Under the pieces are notes generated by a model, which was given only the letters and a program-made list of their open reading frames with translations, made no database searches and was not told the origin of the DNA. From contig NZ_WKKE01000014.1 of the NCBI RefSeq assembly GCF_009674775.1, positions 62,001 through 126,000 of the forward strand: a stretch of DNA of 64,000 nucleotides, read 5' to 3'. Both the position numbers and the translations under genes were made by a program. The DNA comes from Flavobacterium sp. LC2016-23 (GTDB taxonomy: Bacteria > Bacteroidota > Bacteroidia > Flavobacteriales > Flavobacteriaceae). Shown piece after piece: positions 26,434 to 37,348 of this stretch; the first letter of the stretch is position 1; every line of letters starts with the position of its first letter.

Positions 26434-29031
26434 TCAACTCTTTTTCAACCGTACTTTTGCTCCTTTATATTGTACTGTTTTAGAAATTCTATCACTTTGG
26501 TTTCCGGATATCCAGACAATATTCATCGTATACACTGTGGTCTCATTTTTATAATGCCCTATTTGTTTTCCCAGCGTGAGGCTTTGCTTTTTTTCATTCC
26601 AGAGTACAGGAATTTCGCTGTGTTCTCCTTTTTCATAATTATAATTATCGCCTTCATCATTGTAAATTGTAAACGCTGCATCTTTTCCGGTGTAAATACG
26701 AAGTTCGAGGACGTCTTGTTTCGAATGGGTATCCTGAATCAGATTGCCCATAGGTACAATCGAACCTTCTTTTACAAAAACCGGAATTTTATCTAAGGGA
26801 GCCGGAGTCAAAATTGTCTGTCCTCCTTCAAATCGTTTGCCTGTCCAGAAATCAAACCAGGCACTTTGTTTTGGCAAGTACACGTTCCAGTCGGTAACAT
26901 CGGGAGCTGTAACCGGTGCTATGAGAAATGCTTTGCCGAACATGTATTGATAAGCACTGCTTACAGCGGCTGAGTCCTGGCTGAAATCCATAATTAATGG
27001 TCTCATCAAAGTTGAATTATTCTTAGTTATCTGCCAGGCTTCGGAATAGATATAGGGCAACAATCGATATCTGAGATTCAGCATAGAACGCATATTGTTC
27101 TCTACTTTTTCTCCATATTTCCAGGGTTCCGTTTCTGTCTGATATCCGTGTATTCTAAATATGGAATTGAAAGCACCCCATTGAAACCAGCGCGTGAGTA
27201 TTTCATGATACTTTTCATCTGTATATTGTGTTTTACCCGGACGAAAAAAGCCGCCTATATCGGTAGTCCAGTAAGGCATTCCGGTAAGATTATAATTTAA
27301 CCCCGCAACAATCTGACGTTTATAAGCATCCCAGTCCCAACCGATATCACCCGACCAATTTATCGTAGCATAACGTTGCTGCCCTAAAAACCCTGAACGG
27401 GTAAGAATGGCTACTCTTTTTTCCGGATTGGTATTTCGTTGGCCTTCGTAAACGGCCTTGCTGACAAATAATGGATAGGTGAGCCGGTAAAAATTTCCCA
27501 ATCCAAAATACGTATGTTTACCTTTTAACGCATCATTTTCAGGTTCAGTAGCATCCATCCACCAGGAATCGACACCCAGCGCAAATAAATTTGTATTGAG
27601 TGCGCTCCAATGTACTTTTTGAGCTTCCGGATTATAAATATCTATCCAGGGGCTATCGGGAATGAATAATTTTTTTGATACATATTCCTGGGCAATTTCA
27701 GATTCTTTATTTAAATTTTCCCAAACAGAAACAGAAAAATGAGCATTCAAATCATGGATTTCTTTTATGAATTTTTCAGGATCCGGATAATTTGTTTCAT
27801 CAAATTTTGGCACTCCCCATCCATATTTGCCCCAATACTGCCAGTCCTGGACGATTACGTCTACTGGTAAACTGCGTTTTCTAAATTCTTTGAGCGTTGC
27901 AACCAAATGTTCTCCGGAAGTATATCTTTCCCGACATTGCCAGAATCCAAATGCCCATTTAGGCAGCATCGGTACATTACCCGTCAGGTTTCGGTAACCT
28001 GCTATAATTTCATCTGTATTATTTCCCGCAAAAACCACATAATCGAGTGATTTGGCATTGGGCGAATTAAAAACCGTTTCATTATTGGAAAGTTTTAAAC
28101 TAAGAGACGGTGTATTACCGGATTTGCAAATTACTTTTACCGTATGCTCTCCCTTTTTTAACTGAACTAATTTACTCACTGCCGGCGGGAGCCATAAATT
28201 AGACTGATTGATTACATCAACACCGTCAATTACAACTAAATGAAGGCTATCCATGTCTCCAAGATCAAGAAAGAGCGAATATAGCCCATCGCTTGCCACT
28301 GAAAAGTTCCCGGAATATAGGGATTGCTGTTGTGAGACTTTTTGTGTCCCCGAAGTAGTGGTCACTTCAGCTTCAGTTTTGGTCCCTTCGTGAAGATCAT
28401 TTTGAACTAAAGCAACATTTTGAACAGCAGGATTAAAATAAGTCAGACCATACTGGTTCCATAACAATCCATAGCCCTTACTGGATACTAAAAATGGAAT
28501 TGCGATCTGTGTATTAACCTGCACTAATTTCCGGGTTGCATTTTTTAGATTATAAAAGCCATCCTGAAATTGTCCTAATCCAAATAAATATTCATCCTGA
28601 GGAGACTCAAAACCCTGTTGCGCTATAAAACAGGGTTCGCCCATAATAGCAGAGGTTTTCAATTGTCTCGTATTTGCTTTTTCACGAAGAAATATTTCAC
28701 CTGATTTATGGCTATATTCAATAACTCCGGTTTTTTTATGAAATGTGACTACAATTCTTTTTGTGGACAGTTTTAAACGGTTTGCGGTTTCTTTTAATTC
28801 AAAATCCGGTACATCGGGCTTATTGATCAGGACAAAGTCCTGCTCCTCTTTTCTGTTTCCTGCCTGATATTGTACCCGTATTGTTTTTTCAGTAAGAGGA
28901 ATTATGTTTAACACTCCTTCAGACAAATCGACAGACAATTTATCTTTATTTAAAGTATGACTTTTATACTGCTGTGCATTACCTGAGCTGAATAAAAAAC
29001 TTAAAAATAAAATGTAAATACTCTTTTGCAT
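26434..29031 (-). CDS. GH31 glycoside hydrolase with inserted PA14-like domain, probable alpha-xylosidase
   Basis: The 865-residue secreted enzyme has an N-terminal sandwich, a PA14-like insertion at about 215-335 (containing YSLFLDLGDMDSLHLVVIDG and KKGEHTVKVICKSG), a TIM barrel with nucleophile Asp493 in WWMDATEPEND and acid/base Asp562 in WSGDIGWDWD, and C-terminal beta domains. The same arrangement with PA14 before the barrel is found in xyloglucan alpha-xylosidase CjXyl31A of Cellvibrio japonicus. It should act on larger xyloglucan oligosaccharides than the paralogue without PA14. It is first in the six-gene operon, with a candidate promoter near 29.3 kb. Confidence 0.9.
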   Translation of the reverse strand: MQKSIYILFLSFLFSSGNAQQYKSHTLNKDKLSVDLSEGVLNIIPLTEKTIRVQYQAGNRKEEQDFVLINKPDVPDFELKETANRLKLSTKRIVVTFHKKTGVIEYSHKSGEIFLREKANTRQLKTSAIMGEPCFIAQQGFESPQDEYLFGLGQFQDGFYNLKNATRKLVQVNTQIAIPFLVSSKGYGLLWNQYGLTYFNPAVQNVALVQNDLHEGTKTEAEVTTTSGTQKVSQQQSLYSGNFSVASDGLYSLFLDLGDMDSLHLVVIDGVDVINQSNLWLPPAVSKLVQLKKGEHTVKVICKSGNTPSLSLKLSNNETVFNSPNAKSLDYVVFAGNNTDEIIAGYRNLTGNVPMLPKWAFGFWQCRERYTSGEHLVATLKEFRKRSLPVDVIVQDWQYWGKYGWGVPKFDETNYPDPEKFIKEIHDLNAHFSVSVWENLNKESEIAQEYVSKKLFIPDSPWIDIYNPEAQKVHWSALNTNLFALGVDSWWMDATEPENDALKGKHTYFGLGNFYRLTYPLFVSKAVYEGQRNTNPEKRVAILTRSGFLGQQRYATINWSGDIGWDWDAYKRQIVAGLNYNLTGMPYWTTDIGGFFRPGKTQYTDEKYHEILTRWFQWGAFNSIFRIHGYQTETEPWKYGEKVENNMRSMLNLRYRLLPYIYSEAWQITKNNSTLMRPLIMDFSQDSAAVSSAYQYMFGKAFLIAPVTAPDVTDWNVYLPKQSAWFDFWTGKRFEGGQTILTPAPLDKIPVFVKEGSIVPMGNLIQDTHSKQDVLELRIYTGKDAAFTIYNDEGDNYNYEKGEHSEIPVLWNEKKQSLTLGKQIGHYKNETTVYTMNIVWISGNQSDRISKTVQYKGAKVRLKKS

Positions 29032-29321
29032 AGGGTAAGCTATTTTTCCGTTGGAATTAGTGAAACTGCAAAACCTCCTCTGTGAAGTAATTTTATTTCA
29101 ATAGTTGATTTTATGTACTTCATAAACGCTGAAGCAAAAGCCTTATCCTTTTGGCAATCAGCAATTAAAAACTGGCAGTTTTTATTTTAGACTTTATACC
29201 TTTATCAGAACTTCATTCGGTAGCCTGAAAATTGTATGCTACTTTTAATGATAAAAAGTGGACAATACAAATTCATCTAAACCGTAAATTTAATTTCGTT
29301 TAATTATAAGTGTATTTATTA

Positions 29322-29350
29322 CAAATATAAAAAAAACAAGCAACACACAA
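29322..29350 (-). promoter_or_regulatory. Candidate promoter of the hydrolase operon
   Basis: On the minus strand TTG (29350-29348) is followed after 18 bases by TATATTTG (29329-29322), matching the Bacteroidetes -33/-7 pattern. It predicts a leader of about 280 bases before the GH31 start at 29031. The AT-rich surroundings make chance matches possible. Confidence 0.4.
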
Positions 29351-29690
29351 TCGGTTGTTTCCTTTTATTTTGAGAATTACAAAAAATAATAACATTAAAA
29401 ATTAATTTTAAATATTATTATCGCTAAAAAAAAGAAGATTCTGTATTTAGCTGATTCATTTTTGGTGAAGATTTGCAAATTTCGATACGTAAATTCAAAT
29501 TTTCAAAAAAATTCGCAAAAGTAAAAAAACAGGAAATTTTTTATAAATGACAGCAGTGCGTATCATTCAAAACGATAAATGAGTTTGTAAAGAGCCAAAT
29601 CACTTAAATACAATTGATTACTTGTTGCAGTTTTCAGCAAATAAATGGTTTTAGTCGGTCGAATCAACAGGTGATTTGTAAAAGCAAAAA

Positions 29691-29717
29691 CCTTTTTCTT
29701 ATTTTCATAGAAAAAGG
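29691..29717 (-). terminator. Terminator of the DUF255 gene
   Basis: CCTTTTTCT and AGAAAAAGG form a nine-pair stem with a nine-base loop, followed by five T residues on the minus strand. It lies 58 bases past the stop codon. Confidence 0.65.
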
Positions 29718-29774
29718 CTTTATATAAGATCAAAGAATATCTTCCTGCAATTTTTTGTAAAATACTACAGGTTG

Positions 29775-31889
29775 TTACAAGCTGTTTTTTATTTTGGTAA
29801 CTGCTCTGGTAACATCTGTTTCTGGCATTTTACAGGATTTATTAACGCAAACATAAATGTAAGTTTCATTTTCTACAAAACGATTTTCTAAGATAGGCAG
29901 CTTGCTTTCTTTTGTGGCTCCTGCAATAAGGATGTTTGGTAAATAGTAACTTTGCAGCTGACTTATTTTATCCATGGCCTCTTTTCCTGAAATAGCAACT
30001 TCAAAATAATCGTCGGTATAATTCAGCATTACATTCAGCCAGTTATAGTATTCTGTTGGTGATTGTAAAGCGGCTTCTTTGACATTATTCAACATTTGAC
30101 GGGCCGTTCTGATATAGGTATCGTTTGAATAATAATGTCCTAGCAGGAATAAATTATGAGCCATAAGCGAATTGGAACCGGGAATCACATTGTCTGCAAT
30201 TTCCATTTTTCTGGCAATTAAATTTGTTGAAGTATCAGCTGTAAAATAAAACATTTTTGTTTTTTTATCGCAAAAATGAGTCATGGCATAATCCGTTAAT
30301 TGCTTTGCTTTAGTGAGCCATTTTTCGTCAAGCGTAATTTCATACACGGCAATAAACGCAGCTGCAAGTGTGGCATAATCCTCTGAAAAACCTGCAATGC
30401 TGCTTTTACCATCTTTGTAACTGTGATTGAGACTTCCGTCTTTCTGAAGTTGGTTATCCAAAATAAAATTGGCATTTTTTAGAGCGATTACTTTATAGTG
30501 TGGATTTTTAAATGCACGATAAGCACTAACGTACCCCTTTAGCATTAAAGCATTCCATGATGTTACGGTTTTATCATCTAAATGAGGGCGCGGTCTTTTG
30601 TTTCGTGCCGTTAAAAGTATTTGCTTCCAGTTTTTAATTTTGGAATCCAGTTTTGCTACGGTCAGCTTGTTTTTGAGCGCAAAGTCTTTATCGGATTGAT
30701 TTTTAAATAAAACGTAGTTTTGATTTTCCCATAAACCCTTTTCGTTACTATTGAAATATTCCTGAAAGAGCGGATAATCTGATTGTAGCAGCGCTTTAAG
30801 TTCTTCCTTTTTCCATACATAGTAAGCGCCCTCTTCGGTTTTTTGTGCTTTGTTTTTACTGTCGGCATCTAATGAAGAATAAAAGGCGCCATTGGCAGCC
30901 ATGAGTTCCCTTTCTACAAAATTCAGCGTTTCAAAGACTGTTTTCTTGTACAATTCATCTTTGGTAGCCAGATAAGCATCGGAATACAGGCTTACTAATT
31001 GCGCATTATCATAGAGCATTTTTTCAAAATGGGGAATATGCCACTCTGCATCTACGGAATACCTTGAAAAACCGCCTCCAATGGCGTCATAAATTCCGCC
31101 ACCAGCCATTTTTGTCAGGGTGGTCTGCACATATTTCTGAGTCGATTTATCCTTATTCTGAATACTGTAACGGAGTAAAAAATGCAGGGAAGCCGGCATT
31201 GGGAATTTGGTATCGCCTAGTAAGCCTCCTTCTTTATAATCAAAATGCTCCTGCCATAATTTCAGGGCAGCAGCGATATCTGATTTTTTAAAATCAGCTT
31301 CATCAGTATTGACTGTAATGAGTTGTGATTTCTGAATTCCTGCTACTAATTTATCTGCATATTCACTGGCTTTTTTGGGGTCTTTCTTATACAAATCAGA
31401 GAGTCCGGTTAAGGCTTTTATCCATTCTTCCCGGGTAAAATAGGTACCGCCAAAAATAGGACGCCCGTCAGGAAGCGCTATACAGTTTAACGGCCATCCG
31501 CCTTTGCCTGTCATTAACTGGACTGCATTCATGTAAATCTGATCAATATCGGGGCGCTCTTCCCTGTCTACTTTTATGCTGATGAAATTGTCGTTCATTA
31601 ATTTGGCAACAGCCTCGTTTTCAAAACTTTCTTCTTCCATAACATGGCACCAATGACAGGCGGAGTAACCTACGGAAATAATAATTAGTTTATTTTCTGC
31701 CTTTGCCTGATCCAGTGTTTCCTGATTCCAGGCTTTCCAATTTACAGGATTGTGGGCGTGCTGCAAAAGATAGGGACTGGTTTCGTTGATTAAATCATTG
31801 GTATATTTATGGTATTCGCCATCACTCTGTTTGTTGTTACAGCTTATCAAAAAACACGAAATAATTAACAGAAGGTATCTAATACGCAT
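29775..31889 (-). CDS. DUF255 thioredoxin-like lipoprotein (YyaL/spermatogenesis-associated 20 family)
   Basis: The 704-residue protein combines an N-terminal thioredoxin-like domain (about 30-200, with [15 protein letters not shown] containing a CxxC pair, then [15 protein letters not shown]) and a C-terminal alpha/alpha six-hairpin barrel of the glycosidase-like type. A lipoprotein signal ends in LISC with Cys17, so this form is exported and anchored, whereas the family is usually cytosolic. The reaction is unknown. It lies between the hydrolase operon and the sugar symporter, which may be coincidental or may indicate a role in extracytoplasmic protein or sugar quality control. Confidence 0.87.
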   Translation of the reverse strand: MRIRYLLLIISCFLISCNNKQSDGEYHKYTNDLINETSPYLLQHAHNPVNWKAWNQETLDQAKAENKLIIISVGYSACHWCHVMEEESFENEAVAKLMNDNFISIKVDREERPDIDQIYMNAVQLMTGKGGWPLNCIALPDGRPIFGGTYFTREEWIKALTGLSDLYKKDPKKASEYADKLVAGIQKSQLITVNTDEADFKKSDIAAALKLWQEHFDYKEGGLLGDTKFPMPASLHFLLRYSIQNKDKSTQKYVQTTLTKMAGGGIYDAIGGGFSRYSVDAEWHIPHFEKMLYDNAQLVSLYSDAYLATKDELYKKTVFETLNFVERELMAANGAFYSSLDADSKNKAQKTEEGAYYVWKKEELKALLQSDYPLFQEYFNSNEKGLWENQNYVLFKNQSDKDFALKNKLTVAKLDSKIKNWKQILLTARNKRPRPHLDDKTVTSWNALMLKGYVSAYRAFKNPHYKVIALKNANFILDNQLQKDGSLNHSYKDGKSSIAGFSEDYATLAAAFIAVYEITLDEKWLTKAKQLTDYAMTHFCDKKTKMFYFTADTSTNLIARKMEIADNVIPGSNSLMAHNLFLLGHYYSNDTYIRTARQMLNNVKEAALQSPTEYYNWLNVMLNYTDDYFEVAISGKEAMDKISQLQSYYLPNILIAGATKESKLPILENRFVENETYIYVCVNKSCKMPETDVTRAVTKIKNSL

Positions 31890-32178
31890 ATTAATAAAAT
31901 AAAAAGGTGAAATAACGATTTGAATCCTCAGTTTTTTTTTAAATAAGAAGCTAAAATAGCAATTTATATTTAATAGATTTACGGAAACTAATTAATGCTT
32001 CATTTGTACTATTAAAAGCTTCAAAAGTGACAATCTTATTTGAACTTTCAAACTATTTTTACATTTCACTTTTTATTAAAATAGAATAAAAAGCAAGTGT
32101 TAATTTTTTTTTTGATAAAAAAATGCTCTTAAAATATTTTTTAAGCAAAACGATGGCCAAAACCAAACTTTTATATTT

Positions 32179-33669
32179 ATGAGTACTACATCACAAAAGC
32201 TTTCCGTGCTGGAAAAAACAGGTTACGGTCTAGGTGATTTTGCCGCAAATTTGATTTTTCAGACGCTGCTGACTTTCCTGGCTTTCTTTTACACGGATGT
32301 TTATAAAATTCCTGCCGGAACGGCAAGTGTTATTATTTTTACCGGCGGTTTTATAGGTGCTTTTTTTAATATCATTATGGGAGTTATTGCTGATCGTACC
32401 AAAACAAGATGGGGAAAGTTCAGGCCATGGATATTATGGACTGCTTTGCCGTTTGGCATTGCAGCTATTCTCTCTTTTTTAACTCCTGATTTTGGAGCAA
32501 CAGGCAAGATTATTTATACGTTGCTGACTTACTTTTTTCTGATGTTAATCTATTCTGCGAATAATTTGCCTTATGTAGCTTTAAGTGGTGTTCTGACAGG
32601 TGATATGAAAGAAAGAAATAGTCTTTCTTCCTACCGTTTTGTTGCTGTAATGATCGCTCAGTTTATCATTCAGTCGCTTTTATTGCCTTTGGTTTTGATT
32701 TTAGGACATGGCGATAAGGCAGTTGGTTTTAAAAATACGATGATACTGTTTGCTATTGTAGGGGTAATTTGTTTGCTGATTACTTTTTTTACAACCAGAG
32801 AAAGAATCATTCCTGCAGAGCATCAGGAATCTTCCGTTAAACAGGATTTTATTGATTTATCTAAAAACGGACCCTGGCTGGTTTTGCTGCTGGTTACCAT
32901 TCTGGTTTTTATTACCTTGTCTTTAAAAGGCGGAATGTATGTTTTCTATTTTAAATATTATTTAGATCCGGTTGCACAGACTGATTTCTTAAACAATATT
33001 GGTTTTACGACATTCATTGACGGACTGAATAATTCACTTACGTCAATGGGGCTGGTAGATTTTCAGTGGCCAAAAGATGTTCCCACTTCGGCATTTAGTC
33101 TTTTTAATGCGGGAGGAATTATTTTTATGATTTTTGGAATTTTGTTTTCAAAATCGCTTGCCGATACCTTTGGTAAAAGAAATATTTACATCGCTTTTAT
33201 CTTTTTATCTGCCATTAGCTTATTGCTTTTTAACTTTTACAGCAGAACAGCTATTGCGATGGTTTTTCTGACCCAGTTAGTACATGGCTTCATTTACGGA
33301 ATAACAATTCCTTTATTGTGGGCTATGATTGCGGATGTGGCGGATTACAGCGAATGGAAAAACAATCGAAGAGCGACTGCTACGGTTTTTTCGGCAATGA
33401 TTTTCGGACTAAAAATAGGGATTAGTATCGGGGGTGCGCTGGGTGCGGCTTTTTTATCCAAATATGGTTATGTAGCGGAAGAAGTCAATCAGGTACCCGC
33501 AGCCGTCGAAGGAATTAAACTTTCTGTTAGTATTTATCCGGGCTTTATATTCATTATAAGTGCAGTTCTGTTGTTCTTTTACGTAATAGATCGAAAAATG
33601 GAAATTCAGATTGAAAAAGATTTAAAGGAAAAAAGAAATCCAAAAACAGTATGGTCTCAAGCATCATAA
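32179..33669 (+). CDS. GPH-family (MFS) sugar:cation symporter
   Basis: This 496-residue inner-membrane protein has twelve predicted helices and signatures of the glycoside-pentoside-hexuronide family: EKTGYGLGDFAANLIFQ at the N-terminus, GVIADRTKTRWGKFRPWILW at about 68-87 and the second-half repeat MIADVADYSEWKNNRRATA near 386. Family members import xylosides, glycosides and disaccharides with Na+ or H+. In this context it should bring xylose or small hemicellulose oligosaccharides into the cytoplasm. It is the only rightward gene between 17 and 64 kb, divergent from the DUF255 gene and convergent with GH2. Confidence 0.9.
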   Translation: MSTTSQKLSVLEKTGYGLGDFAANLIFQTLLTFLAFFYTDVYKIPAGTASVIIFTGGFIGAFFNIIMGVIADRTKTRWGKFRPWILWTALPFGIAAILSFLTPDFGATGKIIYTLLTYFFLMLIYSANNLPYVALSGVLTGDMKERNSLSSYRFVAVMIAQFIIQSLLLPLVLILGHGDKAVGFKNTMILFAIVGVICLLITFFTTRERIIPAEHQESSVKQDFIDLSKNGPWLVLLLVTILVFITLSLKGGMYVFYFKYYLDPVAQTDFLNNIGFTTFIDGLNNSLTSMGLVDFQWPKDVPTSAFSLFNAGGIIFMIFGILFSKSLADTFGKRNIYIAFIFLSAISLLLFNFYSRTAIAMVFLTQLVHGFIYGITIPLLWAMIADVADYSEWKNNRRATATVFSAMIFGLKIGISIGGALGAAFLSKYGYVAEEVNQVPAAVEGIKLSVSIYPGFIFIISAVLLFFYVIDRKMEIQIEKDLKEKRNPKTVWSQAS

Positions 33670-33787
33670 ATCAGGTTAGCCTGATGAAACCGGTAAGGCC
33701 GGCTCTTTTCAATTGTAAATTATTATTGAGATTATTTCCTTTGTTTTTAGCTTATCTTCCCGGCATCTGATGTACTATATGAAAACA

Positions 33788-33852
33788 GGCGGCAAATCTT
33801 TCAAACTTACTCTTAAAATTTAATTAGGAATGAATTTGCAGAATTTGCCGCC
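33788..33852. promoter_or_regulatory. Long-spaced inverted repeat between convergent genes
   Basis: GGCGGCAAAT (33788-33797) is an exact reverse complement of ATTTGCCGCC (33843-33852), with a 45-base spacer. Ten GC-rich pairs are unusual in this AT-rich DNA. It might fold as a terminator for both genes or be bound by a regulator. Confidence 0.4.
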
Positions 33853-33946
33853 AGCATTAGACAAGAAACATACCTTTATAATCCGTAATCCTTATCGCTT
33901 TTTGAGCCGTGATAACTTGTCATTGTTCAGTTGAAACGAGGGGAAA

Positions 33947-36900
33947 TCAAAACAAACTAATCGTGTAGGTAAATACCTCAGGAACAGCAAATACCTGATA
34001 CTTTTCAAGTGGTCTGGGTCCGCAGCTGGCAGATCCAACCCCTAGCGTTTTGGTTGAAATACAAAATACAGTGGAGGTACTGGCAGGTAAGTCAATTTTA
34101 TATTCTACCGGATACATTTGTTCATCGGTATGAGGAAGGGCTGCTACCTGCATCAATTTTTCATCGGCCGTCACCATCAGCGAAGGCATATCTTTACCAC
34201 TTAGTTTTGCCCAGCTCACTTCTTCATGGTTGCCGCGTTCCATTGGTTTTTCATATTCATATTGTTCATTTACGCCTAATTCATACACGCCCACTTCGGC
34301 TGAACTCTTTCGATCGGAATAATTTTCGAATGGACCACGGCCTAAAAATGTCATACGATCAAGTTTCCTGTCCACTAACATCCGTACACCGATTCGGGCT
34401 AAATTGATACGGAAACCAATAAACTGAACCTGATTATCTACTTTTATGGTTCCGTTACCCTTAATCAGATATGTTGCTGTATGATAAACCGCAAAACCTT
34501 CTTTTCCATCTGCTTTTGTTACAGACGTTATTTTCACTGAGGTTTTATCCATAGTTTCTACTTTAAAGCCGACCAAAGTATACTGAAGAGTAGTCACCCC
34601 GTACTTTTCCCATTGTTGATAAGCCCAATCGTCATCATTACGGTGAGAGGCGCGCCACAAATGCAATTTAGGCGAACCATCGGCCGTTAAAAGGTTAATT
34701 CCGTTTTTTAGTAACTGACTCATAAAACCTGTTTTCTTATCAAAATTTACAGAAAAATCTTTTCCTGAAATAATGACCGATTGCGGGTTTTGGACCAGTT
34801 TTACAGGTGCTGTGACTTTTGATTCTTCTACCGTTGGTGTGTTAACAGGAAGCAGAAACTGCTCCGTTGCAACTTCAAAACCTTCAGCAGCCCAAAGTGT
34901 TTTTTGTTTTAACTTGTATGAAATGCGTAAATAGTATTTCGCACCTGCTTTGGGATGTTCTATTTTATAAGGAATATTTGCCGCAAAAATTCCTTTTGAC
35001 CATGTGGGACGAATTCCAATTTTTCCCTTATCAATTTCTACGCCGTTTTCGGTCAGGCTCCACTCGGTATCAAAACCATCCAGGGAAATAAACTGGTATT
35101 TGTTTTTAATCTGAATACCGCCGTTAGCAGGATCGGTAAGTTCAGTATCAATCCATTGAAATGCTTTTTTCATTTCAGGATAATGCGGTTTGACATGGTT
35201 ACCTGCTGTTGCACGGTCATAAGAAATGACTCCCTTATGAATAAAATAATGGTCATTTGGATTTTCTCCGAAGCCACCTCCATACGCTAAAACCGGATGA
35301 CCGGGATCGCGCTTATTCCACAATGCCTGATCCTGAAATTCCCAGATAGCCCCGCCTAAAATAGCAGGATTGTCATCAAATGCTTTAGAATATTCGTCAA
35401 GAGATCCCATGGAATTAAACATCGCATGAACGAACTCACAAATGTAAAGCGGTTTAGTCAGTCCCCAGTTTTTTACCATATCAACATAATCGGCTGCACT
35501 GCCATACATGCGTCCATCGAGGTCGGCAGGATTTTTTTTACCACTTCCAAATCGTTCATAATGAACAAAACGGGTTGGATCGATGGACTTAACTGCAGCC
35601 ATGGCAGCTTTCAGATTTGTACTGACCCCGCCCCCTTCATTGCCAAGAGACCAGATAATTACTGATGGATGGTTTTTAAAATTTTCAACATTAGCGACAT
35701 TGCGGTCAATAATTGCCTGTTTTATTGTTGGTTCTTCATCAAATCGGCTATCATAGCCATGGTATTCCATATTAGCTTCAGCAACTAACCAGATTCCCCA
35801 TTCATCGCACAGTTCATACCAGCGCGGATCGTTTGAATAATGGCTGGTACGGACGTGATTGCAATTTCCCTGTTTAATGACTTCCAGATCACGGATCATT
35901 TGCTCTTCGGTAATGGCATGACCGACATCAGACCAGTGTTCGTGACGGTTCACACCTTTCAATTTGATGGGTACACCATTTGCCTTAAAAATACGTCCGT
36001 CGATTTCTACCTTCCGGAAACCTATTTTTGACGCTATTATTTCGCCCTCGGAATTTGTCAGTACAACTGTATACAGATTCGGCGTTTCAGCAGTCCATTT
36101 CAGCGGATTATCTACCTTAATTTTTACATTCAACAACTCTTCTTTATTGGTTTTAAGTATGCCGCCGACTGTACTGCTTTTGGCTATTTGTTTGTTCTCC
36201 TGATCGTAAAGTGTAACGGTGAATGTTTGTGCCTTAGCGGTCTTATCGCTGTAATTCTTAATTTTGGCCGATACGTCCAGTGTTGCATCTTTATAATCTT
36301 TATCTAAATCTGTTTTCACAAAAAAGTTCCGAATATGCACTTGTGGAGCACTCCACAGCGTTACATTACGAAAAATTCCGTGCAGACGCCACATATCCTG
36401 GTCTTCCAGCCATGTACCCGAGCTGTACTGATAGACTTCTACGGCAATTGTATTTGTACCGGGCTTCAGATATTTGGTAAGGTCAAACTCGGCTGCATTC
36501 CGGCTATTTACGCTAAAACCAACTTTTTTGCCATTTACCCATAAGAAAAAAGCACTGTCTACCCCATCAAATGTGATAAAATTGCGACGGCCTGTCCATT
36601 CTTCAGGAATAGAAAATTCCCTGCGGTAACTTCCAACGGGATTTCGTTCCTTATATGAGGTGTACGATTTATCGGGTTCACTCATAACATGCGGAAAATC
36701 TTTTTTGATCGTATATCCCAGGTTTCTGTAAAAGGGTGTTCCGTACCCTTGTACTTCCCAGTTGGAAGGAACAGGAATTTCTTTCCATCCTGAAACATCA
36801 TAATCAGCACTGTAAAAATCAACCGGACGCATTTCCGGTGTCGGAACCCAGTTAAATTTCCACGCGCCGTTAAGACTCTGGCAAAAAGAAGAAGCATGCC

Positions 36901-37096
36901 GTTTGGCTGCCAAAGCTTCCTGCAGGCTGGCATAAGGCATTAGTGTAGCATGATAAGGCTCTTTGTTTATGCCGAGCAATTCGGGGTTTTCTATTTCTGA
37001 CGGAATCAGCGTTCCTATAGCTGTAGCCTGAGCCACAGTCTGGCTTACGAAAGCTAATGATGCTATAATAAATAGTAAGAAAGTATATTTTTTCAT
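33947..37096 (-). CDS. GH2 beta-galactosidase, secreted
   Basis: The 1049-residue enzyme has a signal peptide ending near TVAQA, a galactose-binding jelly roll (about 60-220), Ig-like domains, a TIM barrel, and a C-terminal beta-galactosidase small-chain-like domain. Acid/base Glu487 lies in IWSLGNEGGG and nucleophile Glu554 in YICEFVHAM. The layout is LacZ-like. Export and gene context suggest removal of beta-linked galactose from hemicellulose side chains such as galactoxyloglucan. The gap to SusD upstream is 252 bases, so it may have its own promoter or follow SusC/D. Confidence 0.9.
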   Translation of the reverse strand: MKKYTFLLFIIASLAFVSQTVAQATAIGTLIPSEIENPELLGINKEPYHATLMPYASLQEALAAKRHASSFCQSLNGAWKFNWVPTPEMRPVDFYSADYDVSGWKEIPVPSNWEVQGYGTPFYRNLGYTIKKDFPHVMSEPDKSYTSYKERNPVGSYRREFSIPEEWTGRRNFITFDGVDSAFFLWVNGKKVGFSVNSRNAAEFDLTKYLKPGTNTIAVEVYQYSSGTWLEDQDMWRLHGIFRNVTLWSAPQVHIRNFFVKTDLDKDYKDATLDVSAKIKNYSDKTAKAQTFTVTLYDQENKQIAKSSTVGGILKTNKEELLNVKIKVDNPLKWTAETPNLYTVVLTNSEGEIIASKIGFRKVEIDGRIFKANGVPIKLKGVNRHEHWSDVGHAITEEQMIRDLEVIKQGNCNHVRTSHYSNDPRWYELCDEWGIWLVAEANMEYHGYDSRFDEEPTIKQAIIDRNVANVENFKNHPSVIIWSLGNEGGGVSTNLKAAMAAVKSIDPTRFVHYERFGSGKKNPADLDGRMYGSAADYVDMVKNWGLTKPLYICEFVHAMFNSMGSLDEYSKAFDDNPAILGGAIWEFQDQALWNKRDPGHPVLAYGGGFGENPNDHYFIHKGVISYDRATAGNHVKPHYPEMKKAFQWIDTELTDPANGGIQIKNKYQFISLDGFDTEWSLTENGVEIDKGKIGIRPTWSKGIFAANIPYKIEHPKAGAKYYLRISYKLKQKTLWAAEGFEVATEQFLLPVNTPTVEESKVTAPVKLVQNPQSVIISGKDFSVNFDKKTGFMSQLLKNGINLLTADGSPKLHLWRASHRNDDDWAYQQWEKYGVTTLQYTLVGFKVETMDKTSVKITSVTKADGKEGFAVYHTATYLIKGNGTIKVDNQVQFIGFRINLARIGVRMLVDRKLDRMTFLGRGPFENYSDRKSSAEVGVYELGVNEQYEYEKPMERGNHEEVSWAKLSGKDMPSLMVTADEKLMQVAALPHTDEQMYPVEYKIDLPASTSTVFCISTKTLGVGSASCGPRPLEKYQVFAVPEVFTYTISLF

Positions 37097-37348
37097 TGGT
37101 ATAAAATTGTTTAATCCGTTTTACTGAATCTCTGTATTTACCCTAAACTTCGGGAATATTTTTTTGATACAATCCGGGAAATTAAAATCTTAAGGAACAC
37201 TTCATTAATTTGAAAATTAGTTTTTAGTAAATGACCACCTCCCAAAAAACAAGCATTTTATTCAAGAAATGAAGCAGATTTATAAAAGGACGCATTATTT
37301 CTGCCTCATTTCGAATGCGCTGTTATTTGATCACTATCCCTGTTCTTT

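Larger units (their letters stand above)
29032..29774. other. Long AT-rich intergenic region with promoter and terminator
   Basis: This 743-base gap is the largest without a gene. Its left part should hold the leader and promoter of the GH31-first operon (candidate boxes at 29322-29350) and its right end holds the terminator of the DUF255 gene. CAAATCAC at 29596-29603 and GTGATTTG at 29671-29678 form a long-range inverted repeat. I found no coding frame with protein-like features. Confidence 0.5.
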
